Source: G039029935 sp039029935
GTDB taxonomy: Bacteria > Chloroflexota > Anaerolineae > Caldilineales > Caldilineaceae
Assembly: GCA_039029935.1 (NCBI GenBank)
Contig: JBCCFC010000236.1
Coordinates: 1-13,206, forward strand
Direction of reading: 5' to 3'
DNA length: 13,206 bases
The notes beneath the pieces are model-generated. The model did no database searches, was not told where the DNA came from, and worked only from the letters and a program-made list of their open reading frames with translations. Below, one piece after another: positions 7,371 through 13,206 of the stretch. Within the stretch, counting starts at the first letter, position 1. Every line of letters begins with the position of its first letter. The translations under genes and the position numbers were made by a program.

Positions 7371-8267
7371 ATGACAACCTATGTGTGGAGCATTGACGAT
7401 TCTGGATTAGGCGGCACAATGATGATTGAGTCGATGGTGCGAACCTGCGACTTTTTCAACACGCGTGGACTGCGCTCAACGTGGTTTACCGTGCCCAAAC
7501 CCAATGGCAAGCCGTTGACCGATGCGTGGAAAGAGGCACTCAGGGCTGTTCGTGACGATGGGCATGATATTCAGCTACATGGCCTGACCCATGCCGATTG
7601 CTACGAATTTGGTCCCCCTATCTGGCCTGCGCTCTCGATTCTGCCCAGCCTGCAAACCGAGTTTGAGAGCCAGCGTGACGAACTGATGGAGCGGTACACG
7701 GTTGCCAATTTACGTGCGCGTATTGACGAAGGGCTGGATATCTTTGCACAAGAATTGGACATCCATCCAACCGTCTTCCGCGCCCCTTGTGGTGCGATTT
7801 CAAAAGCCATGTTTGAGGTTCTACATGATGTGGGCATCGACTATCACACCTGCATGTATATCAGCGGCACAGGCTACAACCATCTGCCCCACAACAACGG
7901 CATCATCGAGCAAGAGTGGACCGACGCCATTCCCCATCGCCCCTATCGGTGGTACAGTGATGTCGTTGAAGTCCCCATTGTTAACGAATACACATGGCGT
8001 GGTGCAGGCGAACGTAGCGACGAATTTATTGCGTTGGCAAAACAGGATTTGGACCGGGCACGCCAAGAAAGCCCTGTGGTCGTGATCCTCATGCATACAC
8101 ATGGGATTGCCAGCGATTATGAGCATACATTCCGTTTTATTGATGCTGTGATTGAGCATGTGAGCCAGTATGAAGGGGATGGCTTTGCCACGATGGGTGC
8201 GTTGGCCGCATCGGGTGCGTTGAAAGAGGCTGCAAACGTTGATGGACCGAATATTTTGCCTGTTTAA
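7371..8267 (+). CDS. Polysaccharide deacetylase (NodB homology/CE4-like) family protein
   Basis: A 298-residue protein with the NodB-type metal-dependent deacetylase motifs in order: SIDDSG (D9, D10, motif 1), HGLTH (H70 and H74, motif 2, metal ligands), FRAPCG (R137, motif 3, usually RxPYG) and HTHG near H242/H244 (late catalytic histidine motif). The family removes N- or O-acetyl groups from chitin, peptidoglycan, xylan or small acetylated sugars; some cytosolic members act on cyclic amides or allantoin. No signal peptide is present, so a soluble intracellular substrate is more likely than the cell wall. The ribosome site AAGGAG (7358-7363) overlaps the TAA stop of the enolase gene, 11 bp separate the genes, and they are surely one transcription unit. 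A role in processing an acetylated sugar before or after the enolase step is inferred from context only. Confidence 0.85.
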   Translation: MTTYVWSIDDSGLGGTMMIESMVRTCDFFNTRGLRSTWFTVPKPNGKPLTDAWKEALRAVRDDGHDIQLHGLTHADCYEFGPPIWPALSILPSLQTEFESQRDELMERYTVANLRARIDEGLDIFAQELDIHPTVFRAPCGAISKAMFEVLHDVGIDYHTCMYISGTGYNHLPHNNGIIEQEWTDAIPHRPYRWYSDVVEVPIVNEYTWRGAGERSDEFIALAKQDLDRARQESPVVVILMHTHGIASDYEHTFRFIDAVIEHVSQYEGDGFATMGALAASGALKEAANVDGPNILPV

Positions 8268-8291
8268 AGCAATAATATTTGGTATATAAAA

Positions 8292-8441
8292 TCAGTCAGT
8301 CAGCTTGTCAGTTAGGAATAGCGATTATTTAACTTACACACGTTCAGTGAGCACGCCCCGTGCGGCTCTAATCCAAATGGGTACGTTATTTAATTGCCAT
8401 TCCTTAGTGTGCTGAAATGCTGAAGTGCTGAAGTGCTGAAA
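8292..8441. repeat. Second octamer-repeat intergenic element
   Basis: This spacer between the deacetylase and the PhyH-Nudix gene has two repeat arms. The left arm (8292-8315) reads TCAG, TCAG, TCAGCTTG, TCAGTTAG. The right arm (8410-8441) is four exact-period octamers, TGCTGAAA, TGCTGAAG, TGCTGAAG, TGCTGAAA. TCAGC in the left arm and GCTGA in the right are reverse complements, the same layout as at 4372-4453, but here about 95 bp lie between the arms. That interior holds a small perfect hairpin, GCACG-CCC-CGTGC (8351-8363). No open gene lies here. The spacer may also contain the promoter of the next gene, but I could not pick a convincing one. Confidence 0.65.
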
Positions 8442-8464
8442 GCTTTTTTAGAAGGGAACCAACC

Positions 8465-9661
8465 ATGACAACACCATTTTTTACAGACCAACAGATGGCC
8501 GAGTATCACGAAAATGGCTATCTGATTGTGCGCAATCTTCTCTCCGACGACGAAGCCAATAATATGCGAACCCGCGTCAAAGCCGAAGTGCAGCGCGATG
8601 CCTACCCACCCACGTTGACCTATCCAGCACCAGCCAAGTACACGGTCAGTGGCAACCGCATTGCCGATTCTGGACTGGCCGCCATTGCCGAGCATCCCAC
8701 CGTTGTTGATGCTGTCGAATGTCTGCTGGGTGGACCAGCGCACCTGACCGCGTTTGTGGCCTATCTACGGACGCCCGGTGACAAAGGGGCTGGCGCACAC
8801 TGTGACTACAAACGCTGGCGTCCCGTTGGCTCATCCATGAACTGGGTCTTTGCGATTATTCCGCTGACCGATTTTGATGAGGCTTATGGGCAGTTTTTGG
8901 TCTCGCCGGGTTCACACAAACTCACACAGGTGGTTGATGAGGATGCGCACGTCCGTGACCTCACCTTTCCTGATGCGAGACAACTTGCTCCATTTATCGA
9001 CCCCGAACTCAAGGCAGGTGACTTGCTGCTGGTCAACCAACACGTTTGGCACAAAGCCCCCGCAGGGACCACGTCCGAGGACCGATGTGGCTTCTTTAAC
9101 AAATACTGCGCCGTCGATGCCCCACCCGCAGCAGGCTACTATCCATATAGCAGTGCCGCTGTCAATGCCATGAGTGATGTGGGTAAACGCCTCATCCCCA
9201 CCAGCCTGGATACGCCCATTACCGATACGCGCTTGCTGATTGAGTCTACATCCGGTGATGAGTCAACCTTCCTTCTGCGCCACGACGAGGCGCATGACAC
9301 TTGGACCCTGCCCGGTGGCGAAGGATGGGAGGAAGAGGGTGTTGGCTGGGATGTCGGTGCGCGCATGAGTTCGCTACAGACACTGACCAAAACACAAACT
9401 GGCGTTGATATTTCTTGGATGTCATATATTGACGACGTTGATACTGCTGATGGGGTTTCTCGTCTCTATGGCTTCACGGATACGGCACTGGCCCAAAGCG
9501 AGCAGCTCAATGGGCATCATCGGTGGCATACCAAAGCGCAGATTGCGAATCTACTTAGTGAGGATCATGCCATCTGTCATGCCATTAACGCATGGCAACG
9601 CACGGACGTAATTCGAGGCAAGGGGAAGCCGATTACGTCATACAAACAGCAATTTGATTAG
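8465..9661 (+). CDS. PhyH family oxygenase fused to a degenerate Nudix-like domain
   Basis: A 398-residue two-domain protein. Residues about 1-235 are a PhyH-type Fe(II)/2-oxoglutarate oxygenase: the YHENGYLIVRNLL opening (14-26), iron ligands H112-x-D114 (AHCD) and H196 (VWHKAP), and R207, 11 residues after H196, for 2-oxoglutarate. Residues about 250-380 look like a Nudix domain: strand DTRLLIES, then FLLRHDEAHDTWTLPGG (269-285), the region ending TGV (312-314), and a late WHTKAQIANLL segment. However, the Nudix box is eroded. The REUXEEXGU stretch reads TLTKTQTGV, without the metal-binding glutamates, and about seven extra residues follow PGG. So the oxygenase should be active while the Nudix part is probably a ligand-binding or regulatory module. 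The start has an AAGGGA ribosome site. It is single-gene or follows the 5660-8267 cluster after a 197-bp repeat-bearing spacer. Confidence 0.82.
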   Translation: MTTPFFTDQQMAEYHENGYLIVRNLLSDDEANNMRTRVKAEVQRDAYPPTLTYPAPAKYTVSGNRIADSGLAAIAEHPTVVDAVECLLGGPAHLTAFVAYLRTPGDKGAGAHCDYKRWRPVGSSMNWVFAIIPLTDFDEAYGQFLVSPGSHKLTQVVDEDAHVRDLTFPDARQLAPFIDPELKAGDLLLVNQHVWHKAPAGTTSEDRCGFFNKYCAVDAPPAAGYYPYSSAAVNAMSDVGKRLIPTSLDTPITDTRLLIESTSGDESTFLLRHDEAHDTWTLPGGEGWEEEGVGWDVGARMSSLQTLTKTQTGVDISWMSYIDDVDTADGVSRLYGFTDTALAQSEQLNGHHRWHTKAQIANLLSEDHAICHAINAWQRTDVIRGKGKPITSYKQQFD

Positions 9662-9699
9662 CAAACCCATGACCCTCGACCACAATAAGGAATCCGTTC

Positions 9700-9749
9700 T
9701 TGATGCGAACCCCACCCGACCTTCGCATCAAACATGCCCCGGTTGGGTG
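9700..9749 (+). other. Inverted repeat and predicted H-type pseudoknot
   Basis: A perfect 10-bp inverted repeat, TTGATGCGAA (9700-9709) and TTCGCATCAA (9722-9731), encloses a 12-nt loop. Nine bases of that loop, CACCCGACC (9713-9721), can pair with GGTTGGGTG (9741-9749), with one G-U wobble. The second stem abuts the first with no intervening base, leaving loops of 3 and 9 nt, which is the geometry of an H-type pseudoknot; alternatively the stems are competing folds. It starts 38 bp after the PhyH-Nudix stop and lies 138 bp before the next start. It could be a terminator-like 3' structure, part of a leader, or a small RNA. No T-run follows. Confidence 0.5.
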
Positions 9750-9790
9750 TTATCGCGGTCAGTGATTCCTGTGACGGCCAGAAGTTGCGC

Positions 9791-9821
9791 CACTTCATGG
9801 CGGCATGGTTATACTTATAGA
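9791..9821 (+). promoter_or_regulatory. Weak promoter candidate before the beta-lactamase-family gene
   Basis: TATACT in GGTTATACTTATAG (about 9816-9821) is a good -10 hexamer. The best upstream partner, TTGCGC (about 9791-9796), is 19 bp away and matches poorly. A start near 9828 would leave a leader of about 60 nt before the ATG at 9888, which would exclude the pseudoknot from this transcript. Confidence 0.25.
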
Positions 9822-9887
9822 ACAGCCTGACACGCTCACGGTCGCTCTGTCAAGGCACACATACCGTCTTATAGGAGGAGGTATCTA

Positions 9888-10829
9888 ATGAAGATTGCAG
9901 ACAAAACAGACGACAATGGCGTGAATATGTTTCTCAGTAATTTTATCAGGCACATTGAACAGGCAAGGCTAAATCTTCATGGCATTCAGGTGACGCAAGC
10001 AGGAATAATCTTGGGCGAACATTACTGGCTCAAAGATACCCCGCACGAACTCAGATCATTGAGCAAAAGTTTTGCCGCTTGCGCGATAGGCCTCGCGGCT
10101 GAGGAAGGGCGGCTTACGCTTGACGATACGGTTGTTGATTTTTTCGATCACGAGCTGATTGTGGATAGTGACCCGCGCATTCGTGAGCTGACCATCCGGC
10201 ATCTGTTGACAATGGCGCATGGGCGCAATAAATCCATAATGTTGTCTCACCAAAGGGCATTGATCACCGACCCCGATTGGGTACGCCATTTCCTTGCCTA
10301 TCCCTTGGATTACGCCCCCGGTGAGCAGTTTGTCTATGATACGGGTGCGACCTATATGCTGTCCGCCGTCATGCAAGCAATCACAGGTCAAACACTACGC
10401 GCATATTTGATGCCCAGGCTGTTTGAACCGCTTGGCATTGATAATCCCCGTTGGGATATTTGCCCTTTGGGGAGAACGTTGGGCGGGGCGGGTCTACACC
10501 TGACGGTTGCGCAGATTGGTCATTTTGGCACAATGCTGTTGCATGAAGGGCAATGGGCGGATCAGCAGCTTGTTCCACAAGCCTATGTGCAGCAAGCCAC
10601 AACAACGCAGATCGAAACGGGCGATCATGGCGGCGGCATCGATTCGATATTGGGATATGGGTTTCAGTTCTGGATGTGTCGGCATGGATCCTATCGAGGT
10701 TATGGCGCCGATGGGCAGTTCTGCATTGTAATCCCACGCATGTCTACTGTTATTGCAATCACGGCTCAGGAAAGAAAAACGCAGGCTATTCTGGATGCGG
10801 TATGGGATACGGTTCTTCCACTGCTGTAA
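9888..10829 (+). CDS. Serine beta-lactamase/class C-type hydrolase family protein
   Basis: A 313-residue protein of the beta-lactamase-related (class C/PBP4*/esterase EstB-like) family. The nucleophile motif S57-x-x-K60 (SLSK) is clear. The second motif, normally YxN, reads Y150-D-T152 in FVYDTGATYMLS, and the third, normally HTG or KTG, is probably GADG (273-276). These substitutions favour an esterase, amidase or peptidase over true antibiotic resistance. There is no signal peptide or lipobox, so it is likely cytosolic, unlike secreted beta-lactamases. The start is supported by AGGAGGAGG at 9873-9881. It is preceded by a 226-bp structured spacer and ends only 7 bp from a convergent aminotransferase gene, so the two transcripts probably overlap at their 3' ends. 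Confidence 0.85.
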   Translation: MKIADKTDDNGVNMFLSNFIRHIEQARLNLHGIQVTQAGIILGEHYWLKDTPHELRSLSKSFAACAIGLAAEEGRLTLDDTVVDFFDHELIVDSDPRIRELTIRHLLTMAHGRNKSIMLSHQRALITDPDWVRHFLAYPLDYAPGEQFVYDTGATYMLSAVMQAITGQTLRAYLMPRLFEPLGIDNPRWDICPLGRTLGGAGLHLTVAQIGHFGTMLLHEGQWADQQLVPQAYVQQATTTQIETGDHGGGIDSILGYGFQFWMCRHGSYRGYGADGQFCIVIPRMSTVIAITAQERKTQAILDAVWDTVLPLL

Positions 10830-10836
10830 TAGGACA

Positions 10837-12177
10837 TCACTCATTCACATGTTCCAACGCCTCCAACAAACTCCGTTCGATCAGGTCCATCAATTCATCG
10901 ATATCGGCCTTTTCCGCAATCAGTGCAGGTGCGAGCGAGAACCAGTTGGGGTCGATGCGCATGATCAGACCATTGTTGAGCGCGGTCTTTTTCAGTGCTT
11001 TGCCCAGTGCTGGGAATGGCTTGCCCGTGGTAGGATGCATCAATTCAACACCGCGAAACATGCCTTTACCGCGCACTTCACGCACAACACCGTGCCGTGC
11101 CAGCCCTTCTAGCTGTTCGGCCAGATAGTTGCCCGTTTCAAAGGCTTTCTGGGGCAAATTCTGCTCAACGAGTTCATCAATCACCGCGATGCCGACGGCC
11201 GCGGCCAGTGGGTTGGCGGCAAAGGTGTGACCATGCGCAAAATGGACATCGGCCTCCGCAGGGCCCAAGAAGACATCACCCATATCTTCCCGCGCCATCA
11301 TCGCGCCTAACGGGATGGCCCCGCTGGAGAGTCCCTTGCCACCACAGATGATGTCGGGCGTGACACCAAAAGTTTGGGCCGCGAACATGTTGCCCGTCCG
11401 CCCAAAGCCTGTGATGATCTCGTCGAAGATTAAGAGTACATTGTGGCGGTCACAGATATCGCGCAAGATGTGAAAGTACTCATCGGTGGGCGTGATGGTT
11501 CCACCCGTGTTGCCGATGGGTTCGAGAATCACACCCGCCACCGTCTCTGGGTCTTCATTGACGATGACATCTTCAAACATCTGCGCACAGAATCGGTTAC
11601 ATTCCGCCCAAGTGTCAAAGCGATCCCGATAGACAGAAGGTGGAAAGACCTTGACAAATCCACTCATCTGCGGCTCAAAAGGCGTCTTGCGCTTGCCTGT
11701 GCCGCTGGCAGCCATTGCGCCAAAGGTACCACCATGATAGCCCTCATAGCGGCTGACAAACTTGAATTTGCTTGGATGGCCGCTCTGTTTGAAGTACTGA
11801 CGGGCAAACTTGAGGGCCGACTCCACCGACTCCGAGCCGCCGCTAAATGCCTTGATGAAGTTCAGATCACCGGGCGTAATGCTGCTCAACTTCTCGTTGA
11901 ATGCCAACGCGACATCCGAGATGCTGTGGAGGGGAGGAGCAAAGCTCATCGTCTCCAACTGCCTACGCATGGCCTCCATGATGCGTGGGTGGCCGTGTCC
12001 CAGAACAGCCACAAAGATGCCGCCAATCGCGTCAAAGTAACGCTTGCCTGCGGTATCCCAGTAATAGAGACGGTCAGCGCGCTCGACGATGAGCGGATTT
12101 TCTAGGAACGCGCTGGTCGGCATGTAATCCAGAAAGGTGCGTTTGAGGAGTTGTTGTTGACGATCTGTAAGCTTCAT
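10837..12177 (-). CDS. Class III (PLP-dependent) aminotransferase
   Basis: A 446-residue fold-type I aminotransferase of class III, the family of ornithine, 4-aminobutyrate, beta-alanine/pyruvate and glutamate-1-semialdehyde aminotransferases. Visible sites are the phosphate-binding SGGSES (112-117), the PLP-stacking YHGG (147-150), the E219-P block in VILEPIGNTGG, D252 in LLIFDEIITGFGRTG that contacts the pyridine nitrogen, and the Schiff-base lysine K281 in CGGKGLSSG. HTFAANPLAAA (317-327) supplies the second-subunit phosphate contact. It is a full-length cytosolic enzyme, normally a dimer, transferring amino groups between an omega-amine or amino acid and an oxo acid. The substrate is not determined. 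The start at 12177 has AGGA 7 nt upstream. A consensus promoter at 12299-12327 drives it with a leader of about 115 nt. The 3' end faces the beta-lactamase-family gene. Confidence 0.93.
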   Translation of the reverse strand: MKLTDRQQQLLKRTFLDYMPTSAFLENPLIVERADRLYYWDTAGKRYFDAIGGIFVAVLGHGHPRIMEAMRRQLETMSFAPPLHSISDVALAFNEKLSSITPGDLNFIKAFSGGSESVESALKFARQYFKQSGHPSKFKFVSRYEGYHGGTFGAMAASGTGKRKTPFEPQMSGFVKVFPPSVYRDRFDTWAECNRFCAQMFEDVIVNEDPETVAGVILEPIGNTGGTITPTDEYFHILRDICDRHNVLLIFDEIITGFGRTGNMFAAQTFGVTPDIICGGKGLSSGAIPLGAMMAREDMGDVFLGPAEADVHFAHGHTFAANPLAAAVGIAVIDELVEQNLPQKAFETGNYLAEQLEGLARHGVVREVRGKGMFRGVELMHPTTGKPFPALGKALKKTALNNGLIMRIDPNWFSLAPALIAEKADIDELMDLIERSLLEALEHVNE

Positions 12178-12235
12178 AAATTAGTCCTTTTTCTCGACCG
12201 ATTTGTTATGGAATTCGCCTGTGTTGCTGTACGAA

Positions 12236-12254
12236 GTATTTGTCTACAATATAC
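12236..12254. promoter_or_regulatory. Candidate operator (inverted repeat) in the aminotransferase leader
   Basis: GTATTTGTCTACAATATAC is a near-perfect inverted repeat: GTAT-TTGT-CT-ACAA-(T)-ATAC, with one extra base in one arm. The core TTGT-CT-ACAA resembles the GT..AC half-sites bound by many GntR-family repressors. It sits about 40 bp downstream of the predicted aminotransferase transcription start, a position suited to repression. Beside it are two direct copies of ATGAGATTT (12256-12264 and 12275-12283), 19 bp apart. No regulator gene is present in the window. Confidence 0.35.
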
Positions 12255-12298
12255 AATGAGATTTTTGTAACTATATGAGATTTGATGAAGTGGATCGG

Positions 12299-12327
12299 AT
12301 TATAACAGGCGAAAATGAGCTTGTCAA
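12299..12327 (-). promoter_or_regulatory. Consensus sigma-70 promoter for the aminotransferase
   Basis: On the minus strand, TTGACA (12327-12322) and TATAAT (12304-12299) match both consensus hexamers exactly with the ideal 17-bp spacing. Transcription should start near 12292. This is the strongest promoter in the window, so the gene is either highly expressed or held by a repressor. Confidence 0.75.
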
Positions 12328-12340
12328 ACAACAACTTTGA

Positions 12341-12367
12341 ACCCTATTTTGACCCTATTTTGACCCC
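12341..12367. repeat. 11-bp direct repeat between divergent promoters
   Basis: ACCCTATTTTG occurs twice in tandem (12341-12351 and 12352-12362), followed by a partial third copy ACCCC. The 11-bp period is about one DNA helical turn, so a protein could bind both copies on the same face. It lies just upstream of the aminotransferase -35 and about 33 bp upstream of the -35 of the opposite promoter. Confidence 0.5.
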
Positions 12368-12399
12368 TCCTGAACACATTTGCCTCGTTTTTCGACTGT

Positions 12400-12427
12400 T
12401 TGACACCTATGTGGGTAATGGTATACT
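12400..12427 (+). promoter_or_regulatory. Sigma-70 promoter for the methyltransferase-like gene
   Basis: TTGACA (12400-12405) and TATACT (12422-12427) are separated by 16 bp, a strong match. Transcription would begin near 12434, giving a leader of about 30 nt that contains the AAGGAG ribosome site. Confidence 0.7.
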
Positions 12428-12463
12428 AGCTACTCTACTATCATGAAGAAAGAAGGAGCATCT

Positions 12464-12910
12464 ATGCAAAACATTCGCATTCCACCACCCATCGTTGCGG
12501 TCATTGCCGTGATCGGTGTGTATATCACAAGTTTATTCAATGCGTTCACATTCACGTTGCCGTGGTGGATATCCCTACTGTTATTTGTGCTGGGCGTCGT
12601 CATTGCCTTTCTGGCGATGGGTCAGTTTGGTCGGTCACAAACCACCACGGATCCAATTCATCCTGAATCAGCATCAACGCTTGTCACCACGGGCATCTAT
12701 GGGTATACACGCAACCCAATGTACCTTGGACTGGCACTCTTTTTACTGGCGTTTGTTCTCCTCTTTGGCTCTTGGCTAGGCGTCATATGGTTCGTGGCCT
12801 TTATCGTCTACATCCAACTGTTTCAAATCCATCGAGAAGAAGCGGCCATGCGCGATCTGTTTGGCGATGACTATGTTGCGTACTGTCGCCGTGTTCGCCG
12901 CTGGATATAG
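12464..12910 (+). CDS. Isoprenylcysteine carboxyl methyltransferase-like membrane protein
   Basis: A 148-residue integral membrane protein with four hydrophobic segments (about 7-25, 33-52, 86-101 and 104-121). It carries the signature of the ICMT/phospholipid methyltransferase (PEMT) superfamily: GIYGYTRNPMYLG (77-89) and, after the last helix, the cofactor-binding EEAAMRDLFGDDY ending YCRRVRRWI. Family members transfer methyl groups from S-adenosylmethionine to membrane-bound lipid or prenyl-cysteine substrates; bacterial members are mostly uncharacterised, since most bacteria lack prenylated CaaX proteins. The ATG at 12464 is preferred because AAGGAG (12453-12458) lies 5 nt upstream; the in-frame ATG at 12443 precedes that site. 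It has its own strong promoter, is divergent from the aminotransferase, and ends 73 bp before a long hairpin. Confidence 0.88.
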   Translation: MQNIRIPPPIVAVIAVIGVYITSLFNAFTFTLPWWISLLLFVLGVVIAFLAMGQFGRSQTTTDPIHPESASTLVTTGIYGYTRNPMYLGLALFLLAFVLLFGSWLGVIWFVAFIVYIQLFQIHREEAAMRDLFGDDYVAYCRRVRRWI

Positions 12911-12983
12911 CGGCTGAGATTGTGCAGACCTCGGCGCATCACCATTTTCATAATCATGGCTCTCTTATCCTAAACGCATTATG

Positions 12984-13036
12984 CCACGTAGTTACGATTG
13001 GTTCATGCGAAAAGTTAACTAATCGTAACTACGTGG
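12984..13036. terminator. 20-bp-stem hairpin, probable bidirectional terminator
   Basis: The arms at 12984-13003 and 13017-13036 pair over 20 bp with only one G-U wobble, around a 13-nt loop (13004-13016). On the + strand the stem is followed by GGC and TTTT (13040-13043), consistent with a rho-independent terminator for the methyltransferase-like gene. The right arm contains the stop codon of the minus-strand partial gene. Each arm has an internal palindrome, CGTA-GT-TACG, so the element could also be a mobile-element end or a REP-like repeat. Confidence 0.6.
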
Positions 13037-13206
13037 GGCTTTTCGACAGTCTTTGTGCATCTAGCTTTTGGGCAGACATGGTGAGACTTGCTAAAAATTC
13101 CTGAACAGGTTCTGGCGCAACTTCCCACAGGTTCCATGTCTTCTCTTTCTCTCTTTCTGTAATGGTCAACAACACCTTGAACACATTTCGTAGGGGCGAT
13201 GCCTTG
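13029..13206 (-). CDS. 3' end of an unidentified gene (partial)
   Basis: The minus strand is open from the window edge to a TAG at 13031-13029, giving 58 residues. The peptide looks like real protein in composition, with segments LRNVFKVLLTITE, TWNLWEVAPEPVQEFLASLT and SAQKLDAQRL. I do not recognise the family. It has no membrane segment and could be a regulatory or transposase-type C-terminus, but this is only a guess. The gene begins beyond base 13206. Its stop lies inside the right arm of the 12984-13036 hairpin, which would then terminate this gene as well. Confidence 0.5.
   Translation of the reverse strand, partial: KASPLRNVFKVLLTITEREKEKTWNLWEVAPEPVQEFLASLTMSAQKLDAQRLSKSPT

Noticed and set aside
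8434..8449. Intrinsic terminator (AAAGCTTT followed by Ts)
   Set aside because: The stem is only 4 bp per arm and lies 15-30 bp before a start codon, where a terminator would block the gene.
12922..13104. 60-residue + strand open frame
   Set aside because: It runs through the 20-bp hairpin, has no ribosome site, and its peptide has no family-like features; the minus-strand partial gene fits this region better.

Overview
The window reads as ordinary bacterial chromosome of moderate GC content. It is gene-dense, most starts have strong AAGGAGG-type ribosome binding sites, and some intergenic promoters match the sigma-70 consensus. The gene mix is a heterodimeric ABC exporter, two phytanoyl-CoA-dioxygenase-family (PhyH) oxygenases, a mandelate racemase/muconate lactonizing-type enolase, a polysaccharide deacetylase-like enzyme and a class III aminotransferase. 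This mix, and the look of the ABC proteins, suggest an environmental Chloroflexota-like or Poribacteria-like heterotroph. That placement is an inference from gene content; no marker gene is present.

Layout. Bases 218-4357 (+) hold a GFA/CENP-V-type zinc protein, then two ABC half-transporters overlapping by 4 nt. A palindromic array of 8-bp repeats (4372-4453) separates them from a convergent PhyH oxygenase (5376-4447, -). Divergent from that gene is a + strand cluster: a PD-(D/E)XK-fold protein, an enolase-superfamily sugar-acid enzyme (4-nt overlap) and a polysaccharide deacetylase-like protein (its RBS overlaps the enolase stop). After a second intergenic spacer with the same kind of octamer repeats comes a PhyH protein fused to a degenerate Nudix domain (8465-9661). 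A structured spacer (9662-9887) precedes a serine beta-lactamase-family hydrolase (9888-10829). This is convergent, 7 bp apart, with a class III aminotransferase (12177-10837, -). A divergent promoter region (12178-12463) serves the aminotransferase and a small isoprenylcysteine-methyltransferase-like membrane protein (12464-12910). A 20-bp-stem hairpin then separates this gene from the 3' end of an unidentified minus-strand gene that runs off the window.

How the genes may work together. The ABC pair has one canonical and one degenerate ATP site, as in heterodimeric type IV exporters, so the two genes very probably encode one transporter. The enolase and deacetylase probably act on sugars or sugar acids. 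The PD-(D/E)XK protein is an unexpected translationally coupled partner. The most unusual items are the PhyH-Nudix fusion with an eroded Nudix box, the recurring palindromic octamer arrays, and a predicted H-type pseudoknot upstream of the beta-lactamase-family gene. I see no CRISPR array, tRNA, rRNA or complete insertion sequence.
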